DNA of 64,000 bases from an uncultured Clostridia bacterium (GTDB lineage: Bacteria; Bacillota; Clostridia; TANB77; CAG-508): NCBI GenBank assembly GCA_948502395.1, contig CAOPES010000008.1:1-64000 (forward strand), written 5' to 3'. The notes beneath the pieces are model-generated. The model was given only the letters and a program-made list of their open reading frames with translations, was not told where the DNA came from and searched no databases. Of the stretch, positions 54,106 through 64,000 are shown one piece after another. A program made the position numbers and the translations under genes. Position 1 is the stretch's first letter; every line of letters starts with the position of its first letter.

Positions 54106-55041
54106 ATGGTTGAAGATAATAATATAAAAGCACAAGTATCACCTTTTGCAATAAGAGAAGGAGAAATCAAAACATTTGACGGAAAAGACGGATACGTGTC
54201 AATGAACCAAATCGTACACAAGATAAACATAGGTCATATAAACGAAATTCACTTCGCAATATTAGATTTAGTAAATGAATTTGAATTTATCACATCAAGA
54301 CAATTATTCCAAATGCTTGAAATAAAAGGAATAGACCCAAAATCACAAGACAAATTAAACAATAAGTTAGAACAGTTGGTAAAATCAAAAATATTAACAA
54401 GATATTACTTCACATCAGAAGAAGGAAAAGGAATTTACAGAATTTACTGTATGGAAAAAATGGGTAAATACCTATTAAACTCAAAAGAAGTAGAATGTAA
54501 ATGGCAACCTTCTGATAACACAAAACCAGTTGCAATGATAAAGAAAAGACTAGCTGGAAATCAAACATTAATAGCATATTTAAGAAAAGTAAAAGCATTT
54601 GATAGCTATACAGTAAAGCCAGCACTTACAGCAAAGGTGGCAGGAAAAATCTTTAAAGCAACAGGTGGAGGAGTAAAACTAACAAAAGGCGGAAAAGCAA
54701 TTCAATTTGTATTTGAAGTTGTTAGAAGAGAACCAGACTGGGAAAAGAAACTTGTTGATAAAATGAGACTATATAAGGACTTCTACGAGAACTTTGTACA
54801 AGGAGATTCTGGTTTTTCATCAATGCCACAATTGATTTTGATTTGTGAAGATGAAAAACATATGAAAGAAACTTTTAGAGAGATTATAACTAAACAAGTT
54901 GAAATACCACAAATTAAATTGTATTTTACAACTGATTTGAGACAAAATGAGGAAACTTTGGAAAGTACTTTGGTTGAATTTAAACTTGTTGATGGAAAAT
55001 ATAAAATGGAAGATGTAGAATTAAAATTGTTAGGTATGTAA
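54106..55041 (+). CDS. Winged-helix protein resembling replication-relaxation family
   Basis: 311 residues. Residues 50-130 form a winged helix (IHFAILDLVNEFEFITSRQLFQML, YYFTSEEGKGIYRIY). The middle is basic, and residues 200-290 (AIQFVFEVVRREPDWEKKLVDK, PQLILICEDEKHMKETFRE) look like the alpha/beta part seen in the replication-relaxation/MobC-like or restriction-like family. I see no clear catalytic set. The gene ends at the convergent pflA terminator. Accessory or regulatory role is a guess. Confidence 0.55.
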   Translation: MVEDNNIKAQVSPFAIREGEIKTFDGKDGYVSMNQIVHKINIGHINEIHFAILDLVNEFEFITSRQLFQMLEIKGIDPKSQDKLNNKLEQLVKSKILTRYYFTSEEGKGIYRIYCMEKMGKYLLNSKEVECKWQPSDNTKPVAMIKKRLAGNQTLIAYLRKVKAFDSYTVKPALTAKVAGKIFKATGGGVKLTKGGKAIQFVFEVVRREPDWEKKLVDKMRLYKDFYENFVQGDSGFSSMPQLILICEDEKHMKETFREIITKQVEIPQIKLYFTTDLRQNEETLESTLVEFKLVDGKYKMEDVELKLLGM

Positions 55042-55043
55042 TA

Positions 55044-55083
55044 AAAGCCTGCCAAAAGGGACGGACCTTTTGGCAGGCTTTTT
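55044..55083. terminator. Convergent terminator made of a family B REP unit (copy 2)
   Basis: AAAGCCTGCCAAAAGG / CCTTTTGGCAGGCTTT is a 16-bp perfect stem around GACGGA. The stem uses the family B core GGGACGGACCTTTT with a different outer end (GCCTGCC) and T and A runs on either side. It ends both the 54.1-kb gene and pflA. Confidence 0.9.
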
Positions 55084-55084
55084 A

Positions 55085-55813
55085 TTACATTCCTAGGATT
55101 TCTTTTGCCCTCTTAATATCTTCATCAGTAGCAGGTCTAATGCCTTGCAACTCATACTTAAAACCAAGCTTCTTCCACTTAAACTCACCCAAATTATGAT
55201 AAGGAAGAAACTCCACCTTTTGAACAGACTTCAAACTATCAACAAACTCCTTCAATTTAAGCAAATCAGCTTCATTATCAGTAATGCCAGGAATAAGCAC
55301 CTGTCTAATCCAAATAGGAATATCATTATCACTCAAATAACGAGCAAACTCCAATTCCAACTTATTAGAAAATCCAACCAATTCCTTGCATTTTTGTTCA
55401 TCAATATGTTTAATATCCAATAAAACCAAATCAGTAAAGCTAAGAGCATCTTTCACATCATCAGTCAAAGCCACAATTCCAGAAGTATCAACACAAGTAT
55501 GGATTCCTTCAGCCTTCAACTTTTTGAAAAGCTCAGCAATAAACTTAGCTTGTAACAAAGGTTCACCACCAGTAACAGTCACACCACCATTAGGGCAGAT
55601 ATAATTTTTATAGCGGACAATTTTAGCAAAGATATCATCCAAAGACATATAATTACCAGAATTTATATCCCAAGTATCACGATTGTGGCAATACTTACAT
55701 TTTAAATGACAGCCTTGCAAAAAAAGTACAAACCTAATTCCTGGACCGTCAACTGTACCAAAAGACTCTATTGAGTGCACTTTGGCATAATATTTTAAAT
55801 CTTTTTCTTCCAT
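55085..55813 (-). CDS. pflA: Pyruvate formate-lyase activating enzyme
   Basis: Start at 55813, six bases after AAGGAG; the longer frame begins within a family A element and is not coding. 242 residues, radical SAM with CHLKCKYCHNRDTWD (C-x3-C-x2-C) near 31-38, GGVTVTGGEPLLQ near 73, and the SAM/peptide-binding segment VLLDIKHID. It abstracts H from the Gly of PflB to make the glycyl radical. Transcribed after pflB, with a family A palindrome between the two genes. Confidence 0.95.
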   Translation of the reverse strand: MEEKDLKYYAKVHSIESFGTVDGPGIRFVLFLQGCHLKCKYCHNRDTWDINSGNYMSLDDIFAKIVRYKNYICPNGGVTVTGGEPLLQAKFIAELFKKLKAEGIHTCVDTSGIVALTDDVKDALSFTDLVLLDIKHIDEQKCKELVGFSNKLELEFARYLSDNDIPIWIRQVLIPGITDNEADLLKLKEFVDSLKSVQKVEFLPYHNLGEFKWKKLGFKYELQGIRPATDEDIKRAKEILGM

Positions 55814-55828
55814 ATTTAGCTCCTTAAA

Positions 55829-55948
55829 GGGTGTTTTTGGGTGTTTTTGGGGACAGACCTTAAAAACACCCATATTGTATATATCTCAATAAAGAATTTT
55901 ATTATAAATAACCTTGGGTGTTTTTAAGGTCTGTCCCCAAAAACACCC
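55829..55948. repeat. REP-like palindromic element, family A, copy 4, inside the pflB-pflA operon
   Basis: Inverted arms as in the other A copies around a 57-bp spacer; the left arm has a duplicated GGGTGTTTTT. Located between pflB and pflA on their transcript, where it could lower pflA expression relative to pflB. Confidence 0.85.
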
Positions 55949-55953
55949 AAAAT

Positions 55954-58191
55954 TTAAATCCTTTCGTGAATTGTTCTGTTAATTACATCAAGTTGTTGCT
56001 CACGAGTTAATTTAGTAAAGTTAACAGCATAGCCAGAAACCCTAATAGTCAATTGTGGATATTTTTCAGGGTGCTCCATAGCATCTTCTAGCAAACTTCT
56101 ATCAAAGACATTAACATTAATATGGTGACCAGTTTGAGCAAAATAGCCGTCAAGCATATTAACTAAATTTTGAACTCGGTCTTCCTCAGTCTTACCAAGT
56201 GTTTTAGGTGTAATTGAGAAAGTATAAGAGATTCCGTCTTGAGCAGATTCAAATGGTAATTTTGCTACTGAGTTCATTACTGCCAATGCTCCATTTTTAT
56301 CTCTACCATGAAGTGGGTTTGCTCCTGGACCAAATGGGGCTCCAGCTTTTCTTCCGTCTGGTGTGTTTCCAGTTGCTTTTCCATACACTACGTTTGATGT
56401 TATTGTTAAAATTGATAGTGTCGCAGTTGATTTTCTATAAGTTTGTTGTCTTTTTAGTTTAGTCATAAATGTTTTTACAACATCAATTGCAATTTGGTCA
56501 ACTTGTTCGTCATCATTACCAAAAGTAGGGAAGTCGCCTTCAACTTCATAATCAACAGCTAAGCCTGTTTCGTCTCTAATTACTTTTACTTTTGCATATT
56601 TAATAGCTGAAAGAGAGTCTGCAACTACTGATAATCCAGCAATTCCGCAAGCCATAGTACGGAATACTTCTTTATCGTGTAGAGCCATTTCAATTGCTTC
56701 ATATGAATATTTATCATGCATATAGTGAATAGCATTTAAAGCTTTTATATATGTTGATGCAACATAATCCATCATTTGGTTAAATCTTTCCATAACTTCA
56801 TCATAATCCAAATATTCTGATGTTATTGGTGCAAATTTAGGTGTTATTTGTTTTCCTGATATCTCATCTCTACCACCATTTATTGCATATAGTAAAGTTT
56901 TTGCTAAGTTAGCCCTTGCACCGAAAAATTGCATTTGTTTACCAATTTTCATTGGAGAAACACAGCAAGCTATACCATAGTCGTCACCCAAAGTAATTCT
57001 CATTAAATCATCATTTTCATATTGAATTGATGATGTCTTAATTGATAATTCAGCTGTGAATTTTTTAAATCCTTCTGGTAATTTTGTAGACCAAAGGACT
57101 GTCAAGTTTGGTTCAGGTGCAGGACCTAAATTTTGTAGTGTGTGTAAAACTCTAAATGAGTTTTTTGTAACCAACGTTCTTCCGTCAATTCCCATACCAC
57201 CAATACTTTCAGTAACCCAAACAGGGTCTCCACTAAACAATTCGTTGTATTCAGGTGTTCTTAAAAAACGTACCATTCTTAATTTCATAACAAAATGATC
57301 CATAATTTCTTGGGCTTGTTCTTCTGTTATAACACCATTTTTTAAATCTCTTTCAAAATAGATATCTAAAAATGTTGATGTTCTACCAATGCTCATTGCA
57401 GCACCATTTTGTTCTTTTATAGCTGCTAAATATGCAAAGTATAGCCATTGAACAGCTTCTTTACTATCTTTTGCAGGTTTAGAAATGTCAAATCCATATT
57501 TTGAAGCCATAACTTTTAGCTCATTTAAAGCATTTATTTGTTCACTAATTTCTTCACGGTCACGAATAAATTCTTCTGTTAATTCATCAACATCTAAAAG
57601 TTCCAAATCTCTTTTCTTTTGTTCAATTAAAACATCAACACCATAAAGTGCAACACGTCTATAATCCCCAATAATACGTCCACGACCATATCCGTCTGGA
57701 AGACCAGTAATTAAGTGAGAACTTCTAGCAAGTCTAACATCAGGAGTATAAACGCTAAATACACCGTCATTGTGTGTTTTTCTATATTTATGGAATATTT
57801 CTTTTACTTCTGGGTCTACTTCTCTTCCATATGCTTCGCAAGATTTTTCCACAATTCTGATACCACCAAATGGCATAATAGCTCTCTTTAAAGGACTATC
57901 TGTTTGTAATCCAACAATATCTTCTAAATCTTTATTAATATAGCCAGCTTCATAACCTGATATAGTTGAAATTGTTTTTGTGTCAATATCTAAAACAGAC
58001 CCAACAGAGTCATGCTCTTTTTTATATAGTTCTAAAACTTCATTCCAAAGTTTTGTTGTTTTTTCAGTTGGACCTGATAAAAATTCATCAGTACCTTCAT
58101 ATGGTGTATAATTTTTTTGAATAAAGTCTCTTACATTTATTTCATATTTCCATTCGCCTTCATTAAAATCGTTCCATTGTTCAAATTTCAT
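55954..58191 (-). CDS. pflB: Formate acetyltransferase (pyruvate formate-lyase)
   Basis: 745 residues, AGGAGG before ATG. The catalytic Cys-Cys pair is in [14 protein letters not shown] near 395-410, and the glycyl radical loop [13 protein letters not shown] is near the C-terminus (about 718). The opening [20 protein letters not shown] is typical. It converts pyruvate and CoA to acetyl-CoA and formate in anaerobic fermentation. Glycyl radicals are oxygen sensitive, which supports a strict anaerobe. Confidence 0.97.
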   Translation of the reverse strand: MKFEQWNDFNEGEWKYEINVRDFIQKNYTPYEGTDEFLSGPTEKTTKLWNEVLELYKKEHDSVGSVLDIDTKTISTISGYEAGYINKDLEDIVGLQTDSPLKRAIMPFGGIRIVEKSCEAYGREVDPEVKEIFHKYRKTHNDGVFSVYTPDVRLARSSHLITGLPDGYGRGRIIGDYRRVALYGVDVLIEQKKRDLELLDVDELTEEFIRDREEISEQINALNELKVMASKYGFDISKPAKDSKEAVQWLYFAYLAAIKEQNGAAMSIGRTSTFLDIYFERDLKNGVITEEQAQEIMDHFVMKLRMVRFLRTPEYNELFSGDPVWVTESIGGMGIDGRTLVTKNSFRVLHTLQNLGPAPEPNLTVLWSTKLPEGFKKFTAELSIKTSSIQYENDDLMRITLGDDYGIACCVSPMKIGKQMQFFGARANLAKTLLYAINGGRDEISGKQITPKFAPITSEYLDYDEVMERFNQMMDYVASTYIKALNAIHYMHDKYSYEAIEMALHDKEVFRTMACGIAGLSVVADSLSAIKYAKVKVIRDETGLAVDYEVEGDFPTFGNDDEQVDQIAIDVVKTFMTKLKRQQTYRKSTATLSILTITSNVVYGKATGNTPDGRKAGAPFGPGANPLHGRDKNGALAVMNSVAKLPFESAQDGISYTFSITPKTLGKTEEDRVQNLVNMLDGYFAQTGHHINVNVFDRSLLEDAMEHPEKYPQLTIRVSGYAVNFTKLTREQQLDVINRTIHERI

Positions 58192-58297
58192 ATTTAAAAT
58201 CCTCCTATAAAAATATTATTTACAGTTTTTCATATATTATGATATCATAACGCAAAAAGAAATTCAATTAAAATATTTTAATTGAATTTCCTTAAAA

Positions 58298-58633
58298 CTA
58301 ATTATCACTATCATCATCAGCAATTACTAATGCTATGTTGTAAATAAGTTTTTGCTTTGCTGGTGAACATCTATGAAGCAACTCATAAAATTCTTCTGTT
58401 AAATAATTATCAGAAGTGCTAGATACTCCATTTAAAATATATCCTTCAGAAACGTCTAATAATCCACACAATTGATTTAATCTTCTTAAATTTACGTGAG
58501 AATTACCTCTTTCAACTCTACTTAAAAACGCAACAGAGATATCAAGTTTTTCTGCTAAATCTTCTTGGGTTAAATTTTTTGAAAGTCTCGCTCTTTTAAT
58601 TCTTTGACCTATTACATTATAATCTATAGCCAT
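58298..58633 (-). CDS. XRE-family helix-turn-helix regulator, paralogue of the 5.7-kb protein
   Basis: ATG at 58633 set by AGGAGAG nine bases upstream; the longer frame lacks a site. 111 residues, HTH at about 7-65 (IGQRIKRARLSKNLTQEDL, ISVAFLSRVERGNSHVN), then a tail with HRCSPAKQKLIYNIALVI. This tail is almost the same as in the regulator upstream of smc. It is divergent from the M23 peptidase and sits upstream of pflB. Confidence 0.85.
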   Translation of the reverse strand: MAIDYNVIGQRIKRARLSKNLTQEDLAEKLDISVAFLSRVERGNSHVNLRRLNQLCGLLDVSEGYILNGVSSTSDNYLTEEFYELLHRCSPAKQKLIYNIALVIADDDSDN

Positions 58634-58909
58634 TTTTATCACTCTCCTATTTTTTATCAAAAACATAATAGCATTTTACAGTTTAAATTTACAGAAACCG
58701 CAATGTGCATATAAAACTTATAAGTTAACTGCACCTAAATTCGTATATTTAACTTCTAAAAAAGAAAATATATAAAAGAGCGGACATAGAAAAACAGAGA
58801 AAAAATCCGTAAAATAGAGAAAAACGAAGAAAAAAGTGGAAAAACTAGGAAAATAAACTAATAAAATTGATTAAAAATGACAAATTCCCCTAAAATATGT
58901 ATACATAAT

Positions 58910-58938
58910 TTGATTTTGGTGAGAATATATAGTATAAT
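58910..58938 (+). promoter_or_regulatory. Promoter of the M23 peptidase gene
   Basis: TTGATT at 58910-58915 and TATAAT at 58933-58938, spacer 17 bp, some 40 bp before the ribosome site. Confidence 0.6.
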
Positions 58939-58988
58939 AGAGTTTAGTCGCGTTTAGAAAAACACAAATTAAAGGAGAGTGAATATAT

Positions 58989-59963
58989 ATTTTAAACAAG
59001 AAATTAAAATATTGTACAAAAGAGATTTTAAAATATTTTAACATTATTGTAATAGCACTAGGGTTTATAATCGCGATAATTTTAGTAAAGTATAAACCAG
59101 TCTATAAAGTTAGTATATCAGGACAAGAAATAGGATATGCAAAAAACAAAAATGTAGAAGAAACTATAAAAGAAAATATTTTACAAAACACATCAAAAAA
59201 TATAGATACAATAGATATAAAAGAGATACCAACATATGAACTAAAATTAGTAAGTAGAACAACAAAAACAGATGAAGAAAAAATAACAGAAAAATTAGAA
59301 GAAAGTACAAAAATAACATATAAATATTATGACATAGCATTAAGCAACCAAACAATTCAATCTGTTAACACAATAGAAGAAGCAGAAGAACTAATAAACG
59401 AAATAAAACAATCAAACCAAGAAGAGCTAAATTTAAGCATAATAGAAAAATACACACAAAACGAAGAAGAAATTGCTACAACACAAATAGAAGTAGCAAA
59501 AACAGACATACAAGAAAAAATAGAAGTAAAAAAAGCACAAATAGCGCAGCAAGCAAGAATTGACGCAATGCCAGACGTAAATGGAATAAAATTAGCAACA
59601 AGACCAGTAACAGGAACAATAACATCAAGATATGGCGAAAACAGCAGAATAAGAAGCTCAGCACATACAGGATTAGACATAGCTACATCAACAGGAACTC
59701 CTATAAAAGTAGTATCAGCTGGAACTGTTACATTTGCAGGAAATGGCCGTTCTTATGGAAATTTAGTAAAGGTTAGCCATGGAAATGGTGTAGAAACTTG
59801 GTATGCACATGCAAGTAAAATTTATGTAAAAGCTGGTCAACAAGTAAATGCAGAAGATGTAATTGCAGCTGTTGGTTCAACAGGAAACTCAACTGGTCCG
59901 CATTTGCATTTTGAAATAAGAATAAACGGAAACGTAGTAAATCCACAAAATTATTTATACTAA
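58989..59963 (+). CDS. M23 (LytM-type) peptidase with no canonical start codon
   Basis: About 325 residues. One membrane helix near the start (YFNIIVIALGFIIAIILVKY, quoted from there), a ~170-residue extracytoplasmic helical/beta region with ISGQEIGYAKN, then the M23 domain with GTITSRYGENS, AHTGLDIATSTGTP (first His and Asp ligands) and GPHLHFEIRING (HxH). It should cut peptidoglycan cross-bridges. A strong AAAGGAGAG lies at 58971, but the in-frame codons after it are ATA, TAT, ATT, TTA; no ATG, GTG or TTG appears before the membrane helix. ATT at 58989 is my best guess. Confidence 0.7.
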   Translation: MLNKKLKYCTKEILKYFNIIVIALGFIIAIILVKYKPVYKVSISGQEIGYAKNKNVEETIKENILQNTSKNIDTIDIKEIPTYELKLVSRTTKTDEEKITEKLEESTKITYKYYDIALSNQTIQSVNTIEEAEELINEIKQSNQEELNLSIIEKYTQNEEEIATTQIEVAKTDIQEKIEVKKAQIAQQARIDAMPDVNGIKLATRPVTGTITSRYGENSRIRSSAHTGLDIATSTGTPIKVVSAGTVTFAGNGRSYGNLVKVSHGNGVETWYAHASKIYVKAGQQVNAEDVIAAVGSTGNSTGPHLHFEIRINGNVVNPQNYLY

Positions 59964-60033
59964 AAAATTGCCAAAGGGGACGGTCCTTTTTGGCAATTTT
60001 TTGCCACTAAGGTCCGTCCCTAGTGGCAATTTT

Positions 60034-60036
<3 letters not shown>
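59962..60036. repeat. REP-like palindromic element, family B, copy 3
   Basis: Nested inverted repeats with AAAATTGCC outer arms and GGGGACGGTCC / GGTCCGTCCC core. It sits between the convergent M23 and asnS genes and touches the asnS stop codon. Confidence 0.85.
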
Positions 60037-61425
<1,389 letters not shown>

Positions 61426-61523
61426 AAAATCCCCCCATTATCTAGTTATGGGGTTATTATATGCCAAATTTGCTTAAAAAACAAGTGAAACAGTAAAATT
61501 TAAGTAAAAAACCGGACAAATGC

Positions 61524-61552
61524 TTGTAAAGTTCTAACAAATATGTTATAAT
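61524..61552 (+). promoter_or_regulatory. Promoter of the 61.6-kb gene
   Basis: TTGTAA at 61524-61529 and TATAAT at 61547-61552, spacer 17 bp. Confidence 0.6.
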
Positions 61553-61613
61553 TTACATAATGGCAAAGAGCCATTTAGAAACCGAAAATGAAACATTAAA
61601 AGGAGGAACAATT

Positions 61614-62447
61614 ATGAAAAATCGGTATGAAAAATTTGTATTAGGAGATTACAAAAATCCACTAGTACCCAAAGGATACAAACATATCCATGGGGAATGG
61701 TATAATGGTTTTACAATTGAAAGAGAAGCTGATGGAAGCAGGTTTACATGGATTCCAGTTGAGAGCTTAAAGGCAAATGGAACACTTGATGGATATTGCT
61801 ATACCGAAAAATTTGGAAGAAGAAAAGAAGATGAAGCTCTATGTTTTTCATTAAATGAACTAGAACGGAAAATGCCTATCGGTCTGGAAGGCGGAGAGCT
61901 TTTGTATTGGTATGACTTCGTATATCTTCAAAGATTTTCAGGAGAAATTGTCAGATCATATAATAGCTATGTTAAGCATGGAGGACAATGGGTTACAACA
62001 TATCCAATTTCAATAAACAGAGATACGCGTAAACCGGAATCTGTAAATAGGAAAGAAATTTGTATTAGGAAGTATAAAGCGGCTAAAGGAATTGCATCAG
62101 CATTGGCAATTTCTGATTTAGAAGAATGTCATCTGTTATATGGGGCTGAATTTGATAATTTGCGGGAGTGGATTAGATCCTCAAAAGCGGAATGTAAGAT
62201 TGATAGTTCATTAGGATCAGATACAGAAAGATATGTTTACAATAACATACATTTCACAGAACACAGTGAATGGACTCAAGAAGAAAATACGGAGGATTTC
62301 ATAGGCAAAGACCAACAGGGCGTTGCTCGAAGGAATATTCGAAAAGACTTTGAAGCATATCGTTCAGCACCTTACGATCAGGATGAAGAAAATGCTTTTC
62401 ATGCAGTAATTTACTTTAAAGACGAGTTATTTGAAAAAGAAATGTAA
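61614..62447 (+). CDS. SUMF1-like (formylglycine-generating-enzyme-fold) protein of atypical composition
   Basis: ATG at 61614 follows AGGAGG; the earlier ATG lacks one. 277 residues. GSRFTWIPVESL near 39 and a later LLYGAEFDNLREWI segment resemble parts of SUMF1-type proteins (compare GNEFIWIPV and WGSQYDAMMNWL in the 16.4-kb gene), but the C-terminal RGGSW core is absent, so the fold assignment is tentative. Codons are more balanced than in neighbours and include three in-frame CGG arginines, one followed by A (61864-61867), which argues that the gene was acquired recently or is not under the window's CGGA rule. Confidence 0.5.
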   Translation: MKNRYEKFVLGDYKNPLVPKGYKHIHGEWYNGFTIEREADGSRFTWIPVESLKANGTLDGYCYTEKFGRRKEDEALCFSLNELERKMPIGLEGGELLYWYDFVYLQRFSGEIVRSYNSYVKHGGQWVTTYPISINRDTRKPESVNRKEICIRKYKAAKGIASALAISDLEECHLLYGAEFDNLREWIRSSKAECKIDSSLGSDTERYVYNNIHFTEHSEWTQEENTEDFIGKDQQGVARRNIRKDFEAYRSAPYDQDEENAFHAVIYFKDELFEKEM

Positions 62448-62491
62448 TCTATTTTAAATACAAATTTAAGGGAACTGTAAAAAGTTTTTTA

Positions 62492-62523
62492 GAAAAATGA
62501 GTGAAGATTTTCACTCATTTTTC
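62492..62523 (+). terminator. Rho-independent terminator
   Basis: AAAAATGAGTGAA / TTCACTCATTTTT stem with a three-base loop. Confidence 0.9.
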
Positions 62524-62604
62524 ATTTTAAAAAGTAGCAAAAAAGAACCTTTTACGTAAAATACACATAAAATATAGCAAATAAACGTGAAAGGAGACAA
62601 GAAA

Positions 62605-63857
62605 ATGGCAGAATACATAATAAAAGGCGGTCAAAAACTAGAAGGAGAAGTAACAATATCAGGCTCAAAAAACGCATCACTACCAATAATAGCAGCAACA
62701 GTACTAAACGCAGGAAAAACAACACTATACAACGTACCAGACATACATGACACAAAAATGATGTTCGAAATCCTAAAAAAACTAGGTGGAACAGTAACCA
62801 AAAAAAACAACAAAATAATAATAGACACAAGCAAAATACACACATATGAAATACCAGAAGAACTAATGAGACAAATGCGTTCATCAGTAATACTAGCAGG
62901 TGGACTAATACGGAAGACACAAAAAAGCAACATTTTCATACCCAGGTGGATGTGACATCGGAACAAGGCCAATAGAGCTACATTTAAAATCTTTTGAAAA
63001 ATTAGGAATAAATATTAGCAAAAACTATGGAAATATAGAATGCATTTGTGATAAAATAGAAAATGCAAAAATAGATTTAGAATTTCCAAGTGTAGGAGCA
63101 ACCGAAAACATCATACTAGCTTCAAGCTTAGGAGAGCGGAACAACAACAATCACAAATGCCGCAAGAGAACCTGAAATAGTAGACTTGCAAAACTTCCTA
63201 AACAAAATGGGAGCGAAAATAAAAGGAGCAGGAACAAGCAAAATAGAAATACAAGGAGTAAAACAACTAAAAGACGTAAGTTACAACATAATGCCAGACA
63301 GAATAGAAGCAGGAACATTCCTATGTATGGCAGCAATAAACAGAAGCAATATGATAATAAAAAATTTAGACACTACACAAATAACACCAATAATAGATAA
63401 ACTAGAAGAAACAGGATGCATTCTAAAAACGCAAAAAAACTCAATAGAAATAAAAGCACCAAAAAAACTAAAAGCAGTAGATATAAAAACAATGCCATAC
63501 CCAGGATTTCCAACAGATATGCAATCAGTATTTGCAAGCTTGCTAACAACAGTAAAAGGAACATCAATAATAGTAGAAAACATATTTGAAAACAGATACA
63601 AATACACACAAGAACTAGTAAGAATGGGAGCAAAAATATCAATAGAAGGAAAAACCGCAGTAATAAAAGGTGTAAAAAAACTATATGGAGCAAACGTAAA
63701 AGCAACAGACCTAAGAGGCGGAGCAGCGCTAGTACTAGCAGCAACAGTCGCAAAAGGCACAACAAAAATCGAAAACATAGAATATATACAAAGAGGATAC
63801 GAAAAATTCAACAAAAAGCTAGAAAATATAGGTGTAGACATACAAGTAAAAAACTAG
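62605..63857 (+). CDS. murA: UDP-N-acetylglucosamine 1-carboxyvinyltransferase (MurA), read through two CGGA +1 sites
   Basis: ATG at 62605 follows AAAGGAG. Recoding CGGA at 62911-62914 and 63137-63140 joins 102, 75 and 239 codons into 416 residues, the standard length of MurA. It transfers enolpyruvate from PEP to UDP-GlcNAc, the first committed step of peptidoglycan synthesis. ISGSKNASLPIIAATVL opens the first domain; the catalytic Cys (about residue 116 in YPGGCDIGTRP) lies just after the first site; GATENIILASSLGEGTT spans the second, then ITNAAREPEIVDLQNF and PYPGFPTDMQ. Without recoding there is no catalytic cysteine at all. Confidence 0.93.
62911..62914 (+). other. +1 recoding site CGGA (murA, site 1)
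   Basis: Incoming ATA CGG AAG; outgoing ATA (C) GGA AGA CAC. It restores LIGRHKKATFSYPGGC leading to the catalytic Cys. In the incoming frame a TGA follows 14 codons later. Confidence 0.85.
63137..63140 (+). other. +1 recoding site CGGA (murA, site 2)
   Basis: Incoming GAG CGG AAC; outgoing GAG (C) GGA ACA ACA ACA. It restores EGTTTITNAAREPE, one of the most conserved parts of MurA. Confidence 0.85.
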
Positions 63858-63860
63858 TAA

Positions 63861-63960
63861 AAAATTGCCAAAAAGGACCGTCCCCAGTGGCAAAAAATTG
63901 CCAACAGGGACGGAGATAAATGGCAAAAAATTGCCAAAAAGGACCGTCCCCAATGGCAAT
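63861..63960. repeat. REP-like palindromic element, family B, copy 4 (compound)
   Basis: Two near-identical AAATTGCCAAAAAGGACCGTCCCC units flank an inverted one (GCCAACAGGGACGG), a three-unit array at the murA end. Confidence 0.85.
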
Positions 63961-63984
63961 AATACAAAAAAAGGAGGAAAAGCC

Positions 63985-64000
63985 TTGCTAAGAAAGTCTA
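63985..64000 (+). CDS. Start of a further gene (truncated by the window)
   Basis: AAGGAGG at 63971-63977 lies 7 nt before TTG. Only five codons are visible, so no assignment is possible. Confidence 0.45.

Noticed and set aside
55814..55873. Longer pflA reading starting MGVFKVCPQKHP
   Set aside because: The extension is the translation of a family A element; the same peptide appears at another copy of the element near 32.7 kb, and AAGGAG marks the start at 55813.
63861..63960. CRISPR-like repeat array
   Set aside because: Units alternate in orientation and have no regular spacers or cas genes; they are family B palindromes.

Overview
This window comes from a low-GC, spore-forming member of the Clostridia, probably an anaerobic gut lineage known mainly from metagenomes. 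Coding DNA is extremely A-rich, arginine is written almost only as AGA/AGG, and typical Firmicutes genes are present: smc, rpsF-ssb-rpsR, ruvA, rarA, pflBA, asnS, murA, and the sporulation-type genes cwlD, a pdaB-like deacetylase and ytaF. No rRNA, tRNA, CRISPR array, integrase or classical insertion sequence was seen.

Layout. 0-5.5 kb: two RNA 2'-O-methyltransferases, remnants of Rpn-type nuclease genes and an SsuABC/NMT1-like ABC importer. 5.6-14.7 kb: an XRE regulator with a palindromic operator, smc, a KilA-N protein, ytaF and a calcium-type P-ATPase. 14.7-17.9 kb: an accessory patch with an internally deleted DUF1016 gene between direct repeats, and a pilin-like/SUMF1-fold protein whose last ~125 bp look like a hypervariable cassette. 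18-24.6 kb: rpsF-ssb-rpsR, membrane proteins, a degenerate REC-GGDEF protein and cwlD. 24.6-32.7 kb: one giant cyclic-glucan-synthase-like gene. 34.4-35.3 kb: a type III toxin-antitoxin locus (toxIN/abiQ type) with three covarying pseudoknot repeats. 35.3-40.5 kb: ruvA, rarA and small membrane proteins. 40.9-47.7 kb: a cluster of different composition with an HD hydrolase, an HprK-like P-loop protein, two radical SAM enzymes, an amidohydrolase and two divergent mini-pyrophosphatases. 47.7-64 kb: a pdaB-like gene, an SSB-like protein, pseudouridine synthases, an S1 protein, pflB-pflA, an M23 peptidase, asnS and murA.

Main observation. Five conserved genes (ABC permease, P-type ATPase, glucan synthase, rarA, murA) are interrupted by apparent frameshifts. 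All nine interruptions are the same: the tetranucleotide CGGA lies where a single conserved glycine codon GGA is expected, with CGG in the incoming frame and GGA in the outgoing (+1) frame. Reading CGGA as one glycine restores every protein to family length (269, 889, 2690, 409 and 416 residues). By eye I found no in-frame CGG in the other native-looking genes; the five in-frame CGG codons lie in two atypical genes (41.6 kb and 61.6 kb). This suggests genome-wide +1 recoding, or quadruplet decoding, at CGGA by an organism in which CGG is an unassigned or very poorly read arginine codon. A sequencing artefact must be excluded with raw reads.

The intergenic spaces carry three families of palindromic REP-like elements (A, B, C) with different stems but a related GGGAC-(3-4 nt)-CCTT core. 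They sit at gene ends and often double as terminators.
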